Of a stretch of DNA of 64,000 nt, positions 42,786 through 50,381 are shown piece after piece. The stretch comes from Alishewanella tabrizica (GTDB taxonomy: Bacteria; Pseudomonadota; Gammaproteobacteria; Enterobacterales; Alteromonadaceae): positions 62,001 through 126,000 of the forward strand of contig NZ_BMYR01000006.1 of the NCBI RefSeq assembly GCF_014652375.1, written 5' to 3'. Position 1 is the first letter of the stretch. The number at the start of each line of letters is the position of its first letter. Made by a program: the position numbers and the translations under genes. The notes beneath the pieces were generated by a model. The model did not search any database. It was not told the DNA's origin and saw only the letters and a list, made by a program, of their open reading frames with translations.

Positions 42786-45281
42786 ATGCGTCTAGTCACA
42801 GGATTTTATGCGATTTTAAGCCTGGTAGTGCTTCCCGTGTTTCAGCTTGAGGCGGCTGAGGCCGTCACGGCGGGGGTAGAGGAGCACTATCAATCACACC
42901 GGGTAACCGAAAACCAATTGTGGTTAACCACCGATCGCGGTGAGGTAAGCCTAACGTTTTACAACAATGCCACAGTTGAAGTGTTCTATCAGCCAACAGG
43001 GCGGATACAGTTGCCCTCGTTAATTTTGGGCAATAAACCGCAACCGGTGCAGGTAACACTAAAACAGGCGGCCGATAGTCTCACGCTAGAAAGCCCAGCA
43101 TTAACGGTACAAATTCAAAAAAGCCCGTTGTCGCTGCGCTTTTATCATCAAGGCCAATTGCTAACAGAGCAAGTAGGCGGTGTGGCGCAAGGTGCCGAAC
43201 CGATCGATTTTACCTTTAGCTTGGATACTAACGAAACGCTGTTTGGAGCTGGCCAGCGCGTACTTGGTATGGATCGGCGTGGTCACAAACTGCCGCTCTA
43301 TAATAAAGCACATTATGGTTACAGCACTGAATCGAGCCAAATGTACTTTAGTTTGGCTGGGATCATGTCGAGCAAAAACTATATGCTGCTGTTTGATAAT
43401 GGCGCGACGGGTGAGATCGATTTAGGCCACACCGCGAACGATATATTACGCTTTAGCGCCCAAGGCGGGCGCTCGGCGTATGTAGTCGTTGCCGGGAATA
43501 CAACGCCAGAACTGCTCAGTCATTATATCAGCGCCAGTGGTAAGCCACCGTTACCAGCTCGCTGGACCTTGGGTAACTATGCATCACGGTTTGGCTATCG
43601 TACCGAAGCAGAAGCCCGAGCGGTGGTACAAAAATTCCGTGAATTAGCGCTGCCGTTAGATGCTATCGTTTTAGACTTATATTGGTTTGGGCCGGATATT
43701 CAAGGCCATATGGGCAATTTAGCCTGGGATCGAAAGGCGTTTCCCGATCCTGATGGTATGTTGGCTGATTTTGCGGCCGATGGCGTTAATACCATTTTAA
43801 TTACCGAGCCTTTTATTCTAACCAGTTCCACACGCTGGCAAGAGGCTGTCGATGCAGGGGCGTTAGCGCTGGGGCCGGATGGCAAACCGAAGACCTTTGA
43901 TTTTTACTTTGGCAATACTGGGCTATTAGATGTGTTTAGTCCCAAAGCAACGGCGTGGTTTTGGCCGATTAATCGCCAGTTATTGCAGCAAGGTGTCGCC
44001 GGTATTTGGGGCGATTTAGGTGAGCCAGAAGTCCATCCAGCAGATGCCTTGCACGATGTACCGGGTATCGGCTTATTACCTGCCGACGCCGTACACAATG
44101 CCTATGGCCATCGCTGGGCTGAATTAGTGCATAACGGATTTAAAGCGGATTTTCCTGAGCGGCGCCCCTTTATTATGATGCGTGCCGGCAATTTAGGCTC
44201 GCAACGTTTTGGGATGGTGCCTTGGACCGGCGATGTTGATCGCAGCTGGGGTGGCTTAAAACCCCAAGTTGAGTTAGCGCTTCAAATGGGTTTATTTGGC
44301 TTTGGTTGGATCCATTCCGATTTGGGTGGTTTTGCCGGCGGCGAAACCTTCGATCCAGAACTCTACATTCGCTGGTTACAGTATGGGGTATTTCAACCAG
44401 TATTTCGCCCGCATGCACAAGAGCATATTGCGCCCGAACCGGTATTTCATAGCACTGAGGTCATCGAAACCCTGCGCCCTTGGCTTGAGCTTCGTTATCG
44501 TTTATTGCCTTATAACTACACCTTAGCGTATCAACATAGCCAAACGGGCATACCGCTGATGCGTCCGTTATTTTTCTTGGATGAGCAAAATCGGGCATTA
44601 CGCGATGAGGCCAATAGCTATTTGTGGGGCGACGCCTTTTTAGTGGCGCCGGTTACCGCACCGGGTGCGACCCGCTGGCCTGTTAATGTGCCTAACGGCA
44701 TTTGGTTCGACTTTTTTAATGGTGAACGGCTGGTCGGGGGTAACGTGATCGAGCGCCCCGTAACGCTTGATACGATTCCGGTGTTGGTGAAAGCCGGTAG
44801 CTTTATTCCAATGACGTCAGTCATTCAGCGCACCGCCGATTACCGTAGTGAGGCGTTAACGCTGCATTACTATGCCGATAGCAGCGTAATAAGTGCCCAG
44901 GGCGAAATGTATGAAGACGACGGCGTCACGCCTGATGCACTGGCCAAAGGGCAGTATAGCCTGTTACGTTTTGCGGCCGAAAGTCAGTTAGCCGAAAGCG
45001 CTACGCAGCCAGATCGCGTTGCGCAATTGCAGATCACGATGCAACAAGAGGGCGGAGATTACCAAGGCAAGCCAACACAACGGGCAATTACGCTGGTACT
45101 GCATAATCAACGTGCGCAACCGAAAAACATCCGTGTGGATGGCCGCTTTATTCCGGTGGTGGCGCAGCCACAGCGTTTTGCCCGAGGCAGTGAGCTGGCA
45201 TATTACGACAAAGCCAGTAAACAGCTAAAGATTAAGGTGAGCAAGCTACAAGGCGATGCGGTATGGCACATTCAGTATTAA
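42786..45281 (+). CDS. Alpha-glucosidase, GH31
   Basis: 831 residues with a Sec signal peptide (cleavage near LEAAEA), so periplasmic or exported. An N-terminal beta-sandwich is followed by the GH31 barrel: IVLDLYWFGPD, nucleophile in GIWGDLGEPE (Asp410), PWTGDVDRSW with the acid/base Asp483, and HSDLGGFAGG. The C-terminal sandwich ends near 831. It removes terminal glucose from maltodextrins; family members also act on alpha-1,6 or xylosyl bonds, and the exact specificity is not readable. It follows the amylase by 9 bases in the same operon. Confidence 0.92.
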   Translation: MRLVTGFYAILSLVVLPVFQLEAAEAVTAGVEEHYQSHRVTENQLWLTTDRGEVSLTFYNNATVEVFYQPTGRIQLPSLILGNKPQPVQVTLKQAADSLTLESPALTVQIQKSPLSLRFYHQGQLLTEQVGGVAQGAEPIDFTFSLDTNETLFGAGQRVLGMDRRGHKLPLYNKAHYGYSTESSQMYFSLAGIMSSKNYMLLFDNGATGEIDLGHTANDILRFSAQGGRSAYVVVAGNTTPELLSHYISASGKPPLPARWTLGNYASRFGYRTEAEARAVVQKFRELALPLDAIVLDLYWFGPDIQGHMGNLAWDRKAFPDPDGMLADFAADGVNTILITEPFILTSSTRWQEAVDAGALALGPDGKPKTFDFYFGNTGLLDVFSPKATAWFWPINRQLLQQGVAGIWGDLGEPEVHPADALHDVPGIGLLPADAVHNAYGHRWAELVHNGFKADFPERRPFIMMRAGNLGSQRFGMVPWTGDVDRSWGGLKPQVELALQMGLFGFGWIHSDLGGFAGGETFDPELYIRWLQYGVFQPVFRPHAQEHIAPEPVFHSTEVIETLRPWLELRYRLLPYNYTLAYQHSQTGIPLMRPLFFLDEQNRALRDEANSYLWGDAFLVAPVTAPGATRWPVNVPNGIWFDFFNGERLVGGNVIERPVTLDTIPVLVKAGSFIPMTSVIQRTADYRSEALTLHYYADSSVISAQGEMYEDDGVTPDALAKGQYSLLRFAAESQLAESATQPDRVAQLQITMQQEGGDYQGKPTQRAITLVLHNQRAQPKNIRVDGRFIPVVAQPQRFARGSELAYYDKASKQLKIKVSKLQGDAVWHIQY

Positions 45282-45419
45282 GTTCGCAGAGCGCGTGTCC
45301 CATGTGGCCGTAATCGCAGCACTATTAACGTTTATATTGGCACCGGTAATAACATCCGCGCCAACGTTAGCGCCCATATCAGTACCGGTAACTGCTATGT
45401 TCAAGAAGGATATCCTCTA
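45282..45419 (+). other. Open 46-codon spacer in frame between GH31 and GH13 genes
   Basis: No stop codon occurs in the shared frame between the GH31 stop (45279-45281) and the GH13 start (45420). The in-frame and minus-strand translations both give short Gly/Asn/Val repeats resembling beta-helix hexapeptides. Direct repeats containing ACCGGTAA occur twice. I see no promoter or terminator. Confidence 0.4.
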
Positions 45420-47276
45420 ATGCGTAATATTGTTGCTGCGTTAACCTTACTGTGCAGTGCGTACGGCACGGCAGCGGTTGATATTAAACGGATCGAACCC
45501 GCAAACTGGTGGGTGGGTATGGCGCATCCTCAAGTTGAAGTGATGCTCTATGGCGAGAATATCGCCAGCTTTACGCCACAATTACAGTATCCCGGAGTAC
45601 ATATTTCTGCCGTAAACCGCACCGATAACCCGAACTATTTATTTGTTGAACTTACCATCAGCCAAACGGCGGTGGCGGGTGCCGTGCCGATTACATTACT
45701 GAACAAGGCGACAGAGGTTGCCAGCTTTAACTACCCGCTATTGGCTCGGCGGCAACATTCGGCTCAGCGGCAAGGATTTAATCCAAGCGATGTGATTTAC
45801 CTGGTGACCCCCGATCGCTTTGTTAATGCCAATCCCGACAATGACAGCGTGCCGGAAATGTTGGAGAGCGCCAATCGCAGTAACGACAGTGGTCGCCACG
45901 GAGGCGATATTGCCGGTATGCAGCGCGCCTTACCTTATCTGTCGACGTTGGGTATAACCGCCGTATGGCCCACACCCCTGACCGAAAATAACCAGCCAGC
46001 CTATTCTTATCATGGTTATTCGGCGACCGACTTTTATCGGGTCGATCCACGTTTTGGTAGCAATGAACAATTTCGAGACTTTGTCGCAGAGGCTAATCGG
46101 CAAGGGATCAAGGTGATTCAGGATATTATTGTGAATCATATTGGCAGTAATCATTGGTGGATGAAAGATTTGCCTGCATCGGACTGGTTAAATTTTCCTA
46201 AAGGCGACAAACAAGGCAACTTTGTCCCTACCAATCATAATCGAAGCACCATACAAGATCCTTATGCGGCGGAGAGTGATCGCACCTTGTTTACCGATGG
46301 TTGGTTTGTCGACACAATGCCCGACTTAAACCAGCGACAACCACAATTAGCCACTTACTTAATTCAAAACAGCATTTGGTGGGTGGAGTTTGCCGGTTTA
46401 TCCGGGATTCGGGAAGATACCTATTCCTATGCCGACAAAGCCTTTTTAAGCGAGTGGGGCCGCCGCATTATGCAGGAATACCCCAACTTTAATATCGTCG
46501 GCGAAGAGTGGAGCCCTAACCCGTTGATCGTATCGTACTGGCAGGCGGGTAAACAGAATAAAGATGGTTATGTTTCGTATACGCCGTCGATGTTGGACTT
46601 CCCCATTTACGATGCCTTACTGAAATCGCTGGCTGAACCCGAAAGCTGGAACAGTGGTTGGATCCGGCTGTACGAAATGCTCAGTAACGATCATGTATAT
46701 GCGAACCCGTTTAATTTAGTCATTTTTGAAGGTAACCACGATACCGCTCGCTTATTCTCGGTATTGGGTGAAGACGAAGACCTGTTTCGCATGGCGTTAG
46801 GGTATTTATTCACCATGCGCGGTATTCCACAGCTGTTTTACGGTACTGAACTGGCTATGACCAGCCCAGCCCAGCGTGATGACGGTAAAGTGCGCGCCGA
46901 CTTCCCCGGTGGCTGGGCAGGCGATAAGGTAAATGCCTTTACGGGTCAGGGCTTAAGTGCGTTGCAGCAACGCACCCAGCAATGGGTCAGCACCTTATTA
47001 AACTGGCGCAAAACCGCGACCGCCATTCACAATGGTAAATTGCTACACTATGCCCCCGACAATGGGACTTACACCTACTTCCGCTACAATGCCGAACACA
47101 CCGTGATGGTGGTTATGAACAAGCAAGCCGAAGCTGCCACTCTGGATTTAGCGCGCTTTAGCCAAGTGCTGCCAACCGGTAAAACCGCCACAGAGGTACT
47201 AAGCGGCAAGCGCCTAACGCTTGACAAACACCTCAGCGTACCCGCCCGCGGCATACTGATTTTAGATATTCGGTAA
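45420..47276 (+). CDS. Cyclomaltodextrinase/neopullulanase-type GH13 enzyme (SusA-like)
   Basis: 618 residues with a short signal peptide (AYGTAAV, residues 1-19), so periplasmic. An N-terminal cyclomaltodextrinase domain (IEPANWWVGM through about 120) precedes the GH13 barrel: VIQDIIVNHIG, GLSGIREDTYSY with nucleophile Asp333, NIVGEEWSPNP with acid/base Glu362, and FEGNHDTARLFS with Asp441. A C-terminal beta domain follows. The GIREDT variant is typical of SusA-like enzymes that degrade cyclodextrins, pullulan and maltodextrins. Ribosome site AAGAAGGA. Last gene of the amylase operon. Confidence 0.9.
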   Translation: MRNIVAALTLLCSAYGTAAVDIKRIEPANWWVGMAHPQVEVMLYGENIASFTPQLQYPGVHISAVNRTDNPNYLFVELTISQTAVAGAVPITLLNKATEVASFNYPLLARRQHSAQRQGFNPSDVIYLVTPDRFVNANPDNDSVPEMLESANRSNDSGRHGGDIAGMQRALPYLSTLGITAVWPTPLTENNQPAYSYHGYSATDFYRVDPRFGSNEQFRDFVAEANRQGIKVIQDIIVNHIGSNHWWMKDLPASDWLNFPKGDKQGNFVPTNHNRSTIQDPYAAESDRTLFTDGWFVDTMPDLNQRQPQLATYLIQNSIWWVEFAGLSGIREDTYSYADKAFLSEWGRRIMQEYPNFNIVGEEWSPNPLIVSYWQAGKQNKDGYVSYTPSMLDFPIYDALLKSLAEPESWNSGWIRLYEMLSNDHVYANPFNLVIFEGNHDTARLFSVLGEDEDLFRMALGYLFTMRGIPQLFYGTELAMTSPAQRDDGKVRADFPGGWAGDKVNAFTGQGLSALQQRTQQWVSTLLNWRKTATAIHNGKLLHYAPDNGTYTYFRYNAEHTVMVVMNKQAEAATLDLARFSQVLPTGKTATEVLSGKRLTLDKHLSVPARGILILDIR

Positions 47277-47281
47277 TCCTC

Positions 47282-47323
47282 GCAAGCATCGCCCCTCAGC
47301 TAAGGAATTAGCGAGGGGCTTGC
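47282..47323 (+). terminator. Hairpin at the end of the amylase operon
   Basis: GCCCCTC (47291-47297) pairs with GAGGGGC (47313-47319), extended by outer GCAAG/CTTGC pairing. It starts 6 bases after the stop at 47276 and has no clear T-run, so termination efficiency is uncertain. Confidence 0.6.
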
Positions 47324-47470
47324 CATAAAGCATTTCAATAACAAATGTATTACCTTTTTTATTCTTATTTATTGAAGTTTTATTCTGGCTGTTAAATATG
47401 AGTCTGGATAGCTTTATTTTAAAATGTGTTTTAGGATTATTCACAAGGTGGCTAGTGAAAAGGAAAGATA

Positions 47471-47647
47471 ATGAAGCAAAACGAAAACGAGACGGCAAAA
47501 GTGCTAGCACTCTTTGTCACTGGTTTCTTAACTGAAATAGCCTTAATTCAGTCCATGATGCGCTCCAAAACGCTTACCGTTATGGTTATTGTTGGTGTTG
47601 TCCTTTTTGTAGGTTTTTTTTACTTTTTATTCAATATGGCAACCTGA
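47471..47647 (+). CDS. Small hypothetical membrane protein
   Basis: 58 residues: a polar N-terminus (MKQNENETAK) and two hydrophobic segments (VLALFVTGFLTEIALI and TVMVIVGVVLFVGFFYFLF). A good ribosome site AAAAGGAAAG precedes ATG 47471. Base composition is more AT-rich than the flanking glycosidase genes, as in the next few genes. No family recognised. Confidence 0.6.
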   Translation: MKQNENETAKVLALFVTGFLTEIALIQSMMRSKTLTVMVIVGVVLFVGFFYFLFNMAT

Positions 47648-47769
47648 TAGTACATAAAACTGCACACGACAACAGCGTTGGTGGTTTGCAGCGGCGTATC
47701 CCGTTAAGAAAGTGCGGGAGATGGCTTTCTAATAATCGTGTTAAACAGTATTAAAATCAGAGCACTCAA

Positions 47770-48567
47770 ATGGAACTGAACATAGTGGTTGTGGATGCTT
47801 TTACGGATGCTGTATTTGGTGGGAACCCCGCAGCCGTAATCATTTTAGAAAAATGGCTTTCCGATGAATTAATGCAGTCTATAGCAGCAGAAAACAATCT
47901 TTCTGAAACTGCTTTCGTGGTTCCTGATGAGACATCAACCTACCTGATCCGATGGTTTTCGCCGCTTACTGAAATTACCTTTTGTGGCCATGCAACCTTA
48001 GCCTCTGCTTTCGTGCTGTTTAATGGGATGCCATTGGTAAGCCGCCTGACGTTTTCAGCTAAGGCTGTTGGAACCTTTGTGGTTGAAAAAGCCGAATCAG
48101 GCCAGATTCAGATGAATTTTCCAAATACCAAGCCTGAAAAGGTGGACAGTATACCCAGTGATCTTACTGCGGGTCTTTCTATTGCCCCGGTAGAGGTTTA
48201 TTGTAATTCTCAAGCCTATTTCGTCATTTATGGTTCTGAAGCTGAAGTACGCACTGTGCAGCGTAATAATGAATCTTTACAGCGACTTAAGCCTCTTGAT
48301 GTTGTGGTTACATGCAGGTCTGAAACAAAGGATTACGACTTTATTTCCAGGTATTTTTGGCCTGCGAATGGTGGGGATGAGGATCCTGTTACAGGCTCGA
48401 TTCATACTGGCTTAGCACCGCTTTGGGCTGAGCGTATGGGTAAAAATGATCTTGTCGCCTTTCAAGCTTCAAAACGGGGCGGGATTATCAATTGTTTGGT
48501 TTCAGGAAACAGGGTGGTTATCTCTGGTTATGCGGTTCAGTATTTAAGTGGGACTATTACCGTTTAG
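47770..48567 (+). CDS. PhzF-family isomerase-like protein
   Basis: 265 residues, cytosolic. Two-lobed PhzF fold: VVDAFTDAVFGGNPAAVI, the catalytic glutamate in NNLSETAFV (Glu46), FCGHATLASAFVLF, and the C-terminal DEDPVTGSIHTGLAPLW plus ASKRGGIINC. Members isomerise small metabolites; only PhzF itself makes phenazines, and no other phenazine genes are present, so the substrate is unknown. Start ATG 47770, with only a weak ribosome site. Codon use is AT-richer than the neighbouring operon, suggesting a transferred patch. Confidence 0.9.
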   Translation: MELNIVVVDAFTDAVFGGNPAAVIILEKWLSDELMQSIAAENNLSETAFVVPDETSTYLIRWFSPLTEITFCGHATLASAFVLFNGMPLVSRLTFSAKAVGTFVVEKAESGQIQMNFPNTKPEKVDSIPSDLTAGLSIAPVEVYCNSQAYFVIYGSEAEVRTVQRNNESLQRLKPLDVVVTCRSETKDYDFISRYFWPANGGDEDPVTGSIHTGLAPLWAERMGKNDLVAFQASKRGGIINCLVSGNRVVISGYAVQYLSGTITV

Positions 48568-48743
48568 CGCTATACTTTTTTATGGCGTCTGGCTCAGCCG
48601 TCTTTACGTTACCGTGATGCGCTGTGGTTGTTGCGTCGCAAAAGCTCAAATGAAGGGTATTGTTATTCAATATTACCCGTGATGGTTGGTATACAAGAAT
48701 TTGGCTATACAAGTAGCAATCACAAAAAGATAAAGGAATCAGC

Positions 48744-49112
48744 ATGATCGATTTCAACAACAAGGGATTTTTTAAACTTAAGCAGAATACTGACTATGCA
48801 GAAAATGTCGCAGCGTTACTGCTTGATGATGAAACAATCATCGATGCCTATAAATCGATGCGCGATGGGGTCGTGTTTACCAGCAAAAGAATTATCGTCA
48901 TCAACGTGCAAGGATTAACGGGCAGCAAAAAAGATTTTACATCCATTCCCTATAAAAACATTGTGGCTTATTCGGTAGAAACATCAGGTACTTTTGATCT
49001 GGATTCAGAGCTAGAGATCTACCTTTCTTCAATAGGTAAGGTAAAGTTCGAGTTCACGGGGAAAACGTCTATGGTGGCAATATCCAAGCATATTTCGCAG
49101 CATTCGCTATGA
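48744..49112 (+). CDS. Bacterial PH-domain protein
   Basis: 122 residues, soluble. The pattern YAENVAALLLDDETIIDAYKSMRDGVVFTSKRIIVINVQGLTGSKKDFTSIPYKNIVAYSVETSGTFDLDSELEIYL matches the stand-alone bacterial pleckstrin-homology (bPH) proteins. Function unknown; members often form ring oligomers. Ribosome site AAAGGAATC. Next to small membrane proteins in the AT-rich patch. Confidence 0.82.
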   Translation: MIDFNNKGFFKLKQNTDYAENVAALLLDDETIIDAYKSMRDGVVFTSKRIIVINVQGLTGSKKDFTSIPYKNIVAYSVETSGTFDLDSELEIYLSSIGKVKFEFTGKTSMVAISKHISQHSL

Positions 49113-49147
49113 AATTAGTTATGTAAGTAATTTAAGGAAAGCCGATT

Positions 49148-49558
49148 ATGTTACGTACGCCATTAGCGAAGTGCCACACCGTTCTTGCGAAAGCTGAGTT
49201 TCGATACTATCGTCGTTGGCAAATTGGCACGGCAGTACTGATGTTGTTTGCTGCGCTGAGTATTTCAATACTTAATCTTGCAGCAGAGTCTTTTATCCTT
49301 GCTGCTATTCCTCATATCATGGTCATTTGTATTATGGCGTTACGATTTCTTTTAAATGTTCTTGCTGATGAAAAGTTTGATGCCAGTGCGATCTATACGC
49401 TTTATGTTCCTGCGGCAATTAAGTCGAAACGTTTTATGGCAATAAGCAATATGACGAATCGTGTCTATTACAGCATGGTAATGCTCGTTTCCTATCTATT
49501 AATTACTGCCACGTTTTTACTACCGGTAGTGTTGATAAGCCGTTATCTCAGTCGTTAA
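49148..49558 (+). CDS. Hypothetical membrane protein
   Basis: 136 residues with hydrophobic segments near 27-43 (GTAVLMLFAALSISILNLA), 47-68 (FILAAIPHIMVICIMALRFLL) and 108-131 (YSMVMLVSYLLITATFLLPVVLI). No signal peptide or known domain. Ribosome site AAGGAAAG. It follows the PH-domain gene by 35 bases and may share its transcript. Confidence 0.65.
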   Translation: MLRTPLAKCHTVLAKAEFRYYRRWQIGTAVLMLFAALSISILNLAAESFILAAIPHIMVICIMALRFLLNVLADEKFDASAIYTLYVPAAIKSKRFMAISNMTNRVYYSMVMLVSYLLITATFLLPVVLISRYLSR

Positions 49559-49649
49559 TACCCAATAATGCCACCAACTTCCCAACTTCGGGGTCAGATA
49601 CCGAATGATTTAGATAACGAATTTTTATTAGGTATAGAGGTTATTGGTT

Positions 49650-49742
49650 ATGTCGCAGCATCAATTGCCATTATCGCTATTTGTTTTATTCCTATTGTGG
49701 CTAAGCTTAGGCATGGTTGATTTTATGCAATTTGTATTGTAG
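49650..49742 (+). CDS. Possible 30-residue membrane peptide
   Basis: A short ORF whose product is almost entirely hydrophobic (LPLSLFVLFLLWLSLGMV). A weak ribosome site (AGAGGTT) precedes it. It lies in a 295-base stretch otherwise without genes. Could be chance. Confidence 0.2.
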   Translation: MSQHQLPLSLFVLFLLWLSLGMVDFMQFVL

Positions 49743-49853
49743 TTTGCATTAATGTAAATACAAAAGATTGAGTGTGCTGGTAAAGTAGCTAGTAAAAGCA
49801 ATTCTGAAACATACTTTTGATGAGCTTCTCAAAAAGAAATAGGAGTAAGGTAT

Positions 49854-50072
49854 ATGGATTATGCGCTTATGAAATATGTAGCCGGGTTTTTTATAGTATT
49901 TATGTTAAGTATGGGCGCATTAGCGTATTACCTCGGTTGTCGCAAAACAAATACCCCAAAATTAGCAGGGTTAGTGGGGCTGTTATTGTCGGTATTCCCG
50001 CCACTGGTATTAATATATCTGGCGATATTGGTATTGAGAAAAGACCTGAATGAAACTGCTGCTTTGGCGTAA
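49854..50072 (+). CDS. Small hypothetical membrane protein
   Basis: 72 residues with two membrane helices (YVAGFFIVFMLSMGALAYYLG and LVGLLLSVFPPLVLIYLAILVL) and a charged tail. A strong ribosome site (AGGAGTAAGG) stands before ATG 49854. No family recognised. The 28-bp palindrome at 50116 follows and may terminate it. Confidence 0.6.
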   Translation: MDYALMKYVAGFFIVFMLSMGALAYYLGCRKTNTPKLAGLVGLLLSVFPPLVLIYLAILVLRKDLNETAALA

Positions 50073-50115
50073 TGGCGGCGAGTGATTTTTGCATATCATG
50101 TGCATGTAGTTCTCT

Positions 50116-50143
50116 AGGTACGGACTTTATAAAGTCCGTACCT
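50116..50143. repeat. 28-bp perfect palindrome
   Basis: Two 14-base arms (AGGTACGGACTTTA and TAAAGTCCGTACCT) without a spacer, 43 bases after the stop of the small membrane protein, followed by a short T-rich tract. As RNA it would be a strong hairpin, so terminator is the simplest reading. Confidence 0.7.
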
Positions 50144-50180
50144 ATTTTGTAGTAGCGTTATAAAATGCGAGGTCGACAAT

Positions 50181-50286
50181 CAGTGACAGCATTACCATAT
50201 CGACAGCAGCACCCCGGCAGGTAAACCATACCCACGGCATAAGGTAAGTCTATCGCCGGCTGGCTATGCAAAAAAATAGCCCAGCA
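50181..50286 (-). pseudogene. Remnant of a TauE/SafE exporter gene
   Basis: About 80 bases (50204-50285) align almost base for base with 55197-55279 inside the intact TauE gene, for example GGTAAACCATACCCAC and GCATAAGGTAAGTCTA. A preceding stretch (50185-50208) resembles the 3' end of the same gene around 55068-55086. The fragment thus looks like a TauE copy with an internal deletion, in the same orientation as the intact gene. It is frame-disrupted and too short to encode a protein. Confidence 0.65.
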
Positions 50287-50381
50287 ACTCAGTTAGTAAA
50301 AGAGCGTAAAGGATAATTCTCTAGGATTTTTGCAGCTTAATCTTCCATATAGAAAACATTATACTGAGCTTGTGTGCAGCC

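Larger units (their letters stand above)
50073..50381. other. Intergenic region with palindrome and decayed exporter fragment
   Basis: A 309-base stretch without an intact gene between the small membrane protein and the end of the GH32 gene. It contains the 28-bp palindrome (50116-50143) and a TauE-like remnant (about 50181-50286). Nothing else is recognised. Confidence 0.7.

Noticed and set aside
47770-48567. Phenazine biosynthesis from the PhzF-like gene
   Set aside because: No other phz genes nearby; PhzF-family proteins are common stand-alone isomerases.
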